Position numbers and translations under genes: made by a program
Part shown: positions 6,395 through 6,587 of the stretch, piece after piece
Position numbering within the stretch: the stretch's first letter is position 1
How the letters are laid out: every line of letters begins with the position of its first letter
From: JAHJRN01 sp043805355
GTDB lineage: Bacteria; Patescibacteriota; Patescibacteriia; 2-12-FULL-60-25
Length of the DNA stretch: 6,587 bases
Assembly: GCA_043805355.1 (NCBI GenBank)
Contig: JAZDIB010000006.1
Location: 1-6,587, forward strand
Reading direction: 5' to 3'
Notes under the pieces: model-generated
The model's database searches: none
What the model saw: only the letters and a program-made list of their open reading frames with translations
Told to the model about the DNA's origin: nothing

Positions 6395-6423
6395 TTGCCG
6401 AGACCACGGTCGGCTGATACGCT
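6395..6423 (+). promoter_or_regulatory. Candidate extended -10 promoter for the second ABC transporter
   Basis: TTGCCG (6395-6400), a 17-base spacer and TACGCT (6418-6423) are arranged like a sigma70 promoter. The -10 is preceded by TG plus one base (6415-6417), making an extended -10 that can compensate for a weak hexamer. A start near 6430 would leave only about three bases before the ATG at 6433, again almost leaderless. No terminator is visible between the preceding stop (6392-6394) and this gene, so read-through from upstream is also possible. Confidence 0.4.
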
Positions 6424-6432
6424 TTCTTTCCT

Positions 6433-6587
6433 ATGGCGATCATCGAAGTCAGGGACCTGACGAAGAAATTCCACGATGTCGTCGCCGTGGACGGAATCAC
6501 CTTCGACGTCGAGGCGTCGGAGATTTTCGCGTTCCTCGGCCCGAACGGTGCCGGCAAGAGCACGACCATCAAGATGCTCACGACGCT
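6433..6587 (+). CDS. ABC transporter ATP-binding protein, N-terminal fragment (cut by window end)
   Basis: Only the first 51 codons are present; the gene continues past the window. The protein begins MAIIEVRDLTKKFHDVVAVDG and reaches a complete Walker A, GPNGAGKST (36-44), followed by TIKMLTT. The IFAFLGPNGAGKSTTIKML phrase is characteristic of the DrrA/NatA/CcmA-like branch that exports drugs, sodium, polysaccharides or lipids, and it differs from the MacB-branch ATPase at 3357. A permease would be expected just downstream. The ATG at 6433 fits the usual start of the family. The bases before it (CTTTCTTTCCT) are pyrimidine-rich with no Shine-Dalgarno. The gene lies 38 bases after the PAP2-like gene and may belong to a separate transcription unit. 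Confidence 0.9.
   Translation, partial: MAIIEVRDLTKKFHDVVAVDGITFDVEASEIFAFLGPNGAGKSTTIKMLTT

Noticed and set aside
5971..6417. A 148-codon plus-strand frame inside the PAP2-like gene
   Set aside because: Pro/Arg/His-rich shadow of the PAP2-like gene, with no motif of its own.
1..6587. tRNA, rRNA, CRISPR arrays, IS ends, long direct repeats and riboswitches
   Set aside because: I looked for these by eye and saw none; the intergenic spaces are 94 bases or less between complete genes and hold only the sites listed.

Overview
This GC-rich window (above 60% G+C by eye) is densely packed, with every gene on the + strand. It looks like part of a Patescibacteria (Candidate Phyla Radiation) genome, perhaps Parcubacteria or Peregrinibacteria-like. 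The best evidence is the small protein at 5304-5750. Its N-terminal anchor ends in AFYGGMQVAKA, and it carries a GEVLSKDDGSLTIKLQDGG-SKIVF segment, a pattern I associate with CPR genomes. A MacA-like adaptor with an unusually large helical insertion lies nearby, as is common in that group. The assignment is an inference from protein style, not from a marker gene. TGA is used as a stop by five of the six complete genes, so this is not a code-25 (TGA = Gly) lineage such as Gracilibacteria or Absconditabacteria.

Layout. Positions 1-78 hold a short upstream region with a strong sigma70-like promoter placed so that the mRNA would begin at or next to the start codon. Positions 79-1272 encode a complete RhlE-type DEAD-box RNA helicase, closed by a clear intrinsic terminator (1289-1317). 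Positions 1367-5275 encode a three-part MacAB-type ABC exporter: membrane-fusion/adaptor protein (1367-3352), ATPase (3357-4049) and FtsX-like permease (4046-5275). Next come a small anchored Gly/Met-rich protein with a beta-rich C-terminal domain (5304-5750) and a six-helix PAP2-superfamily membrane enzyme with the motif set of sphingomyelin synthases (5747-6394). The window ends inside the ATPase of a second ABC transporter (from 6433), which is of the DrrA/NatA type.

How the genes may work together. The adaptor, ATPase and permease form one transport machine. ATP hydrolysis in the cytoplasm would drive the permease, and the adaptor would extend the path outward. The five genes from 1367 to 6394 are chained by a 4-nt gap, an ATGA overlap, a 28-nt gap and a second ATGA overlap, so they are probably one operon. 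That ties a lipid head-group transferase or phosphatase-like enzyme to an exporter, which is the most interesting association here. The helicase appears to be a separate unit, and the last ABC gene may have its own promoter.

Only one start codon (4046) has a convincing Shine-Dalgarno sequence. The others depend on leaderless initiation, translational coupling or SD-independent initiation. I found no RNA genes, mobile elements, CRISPR arrays or long repeats. No intergenic stretch exceeds 300 bases.
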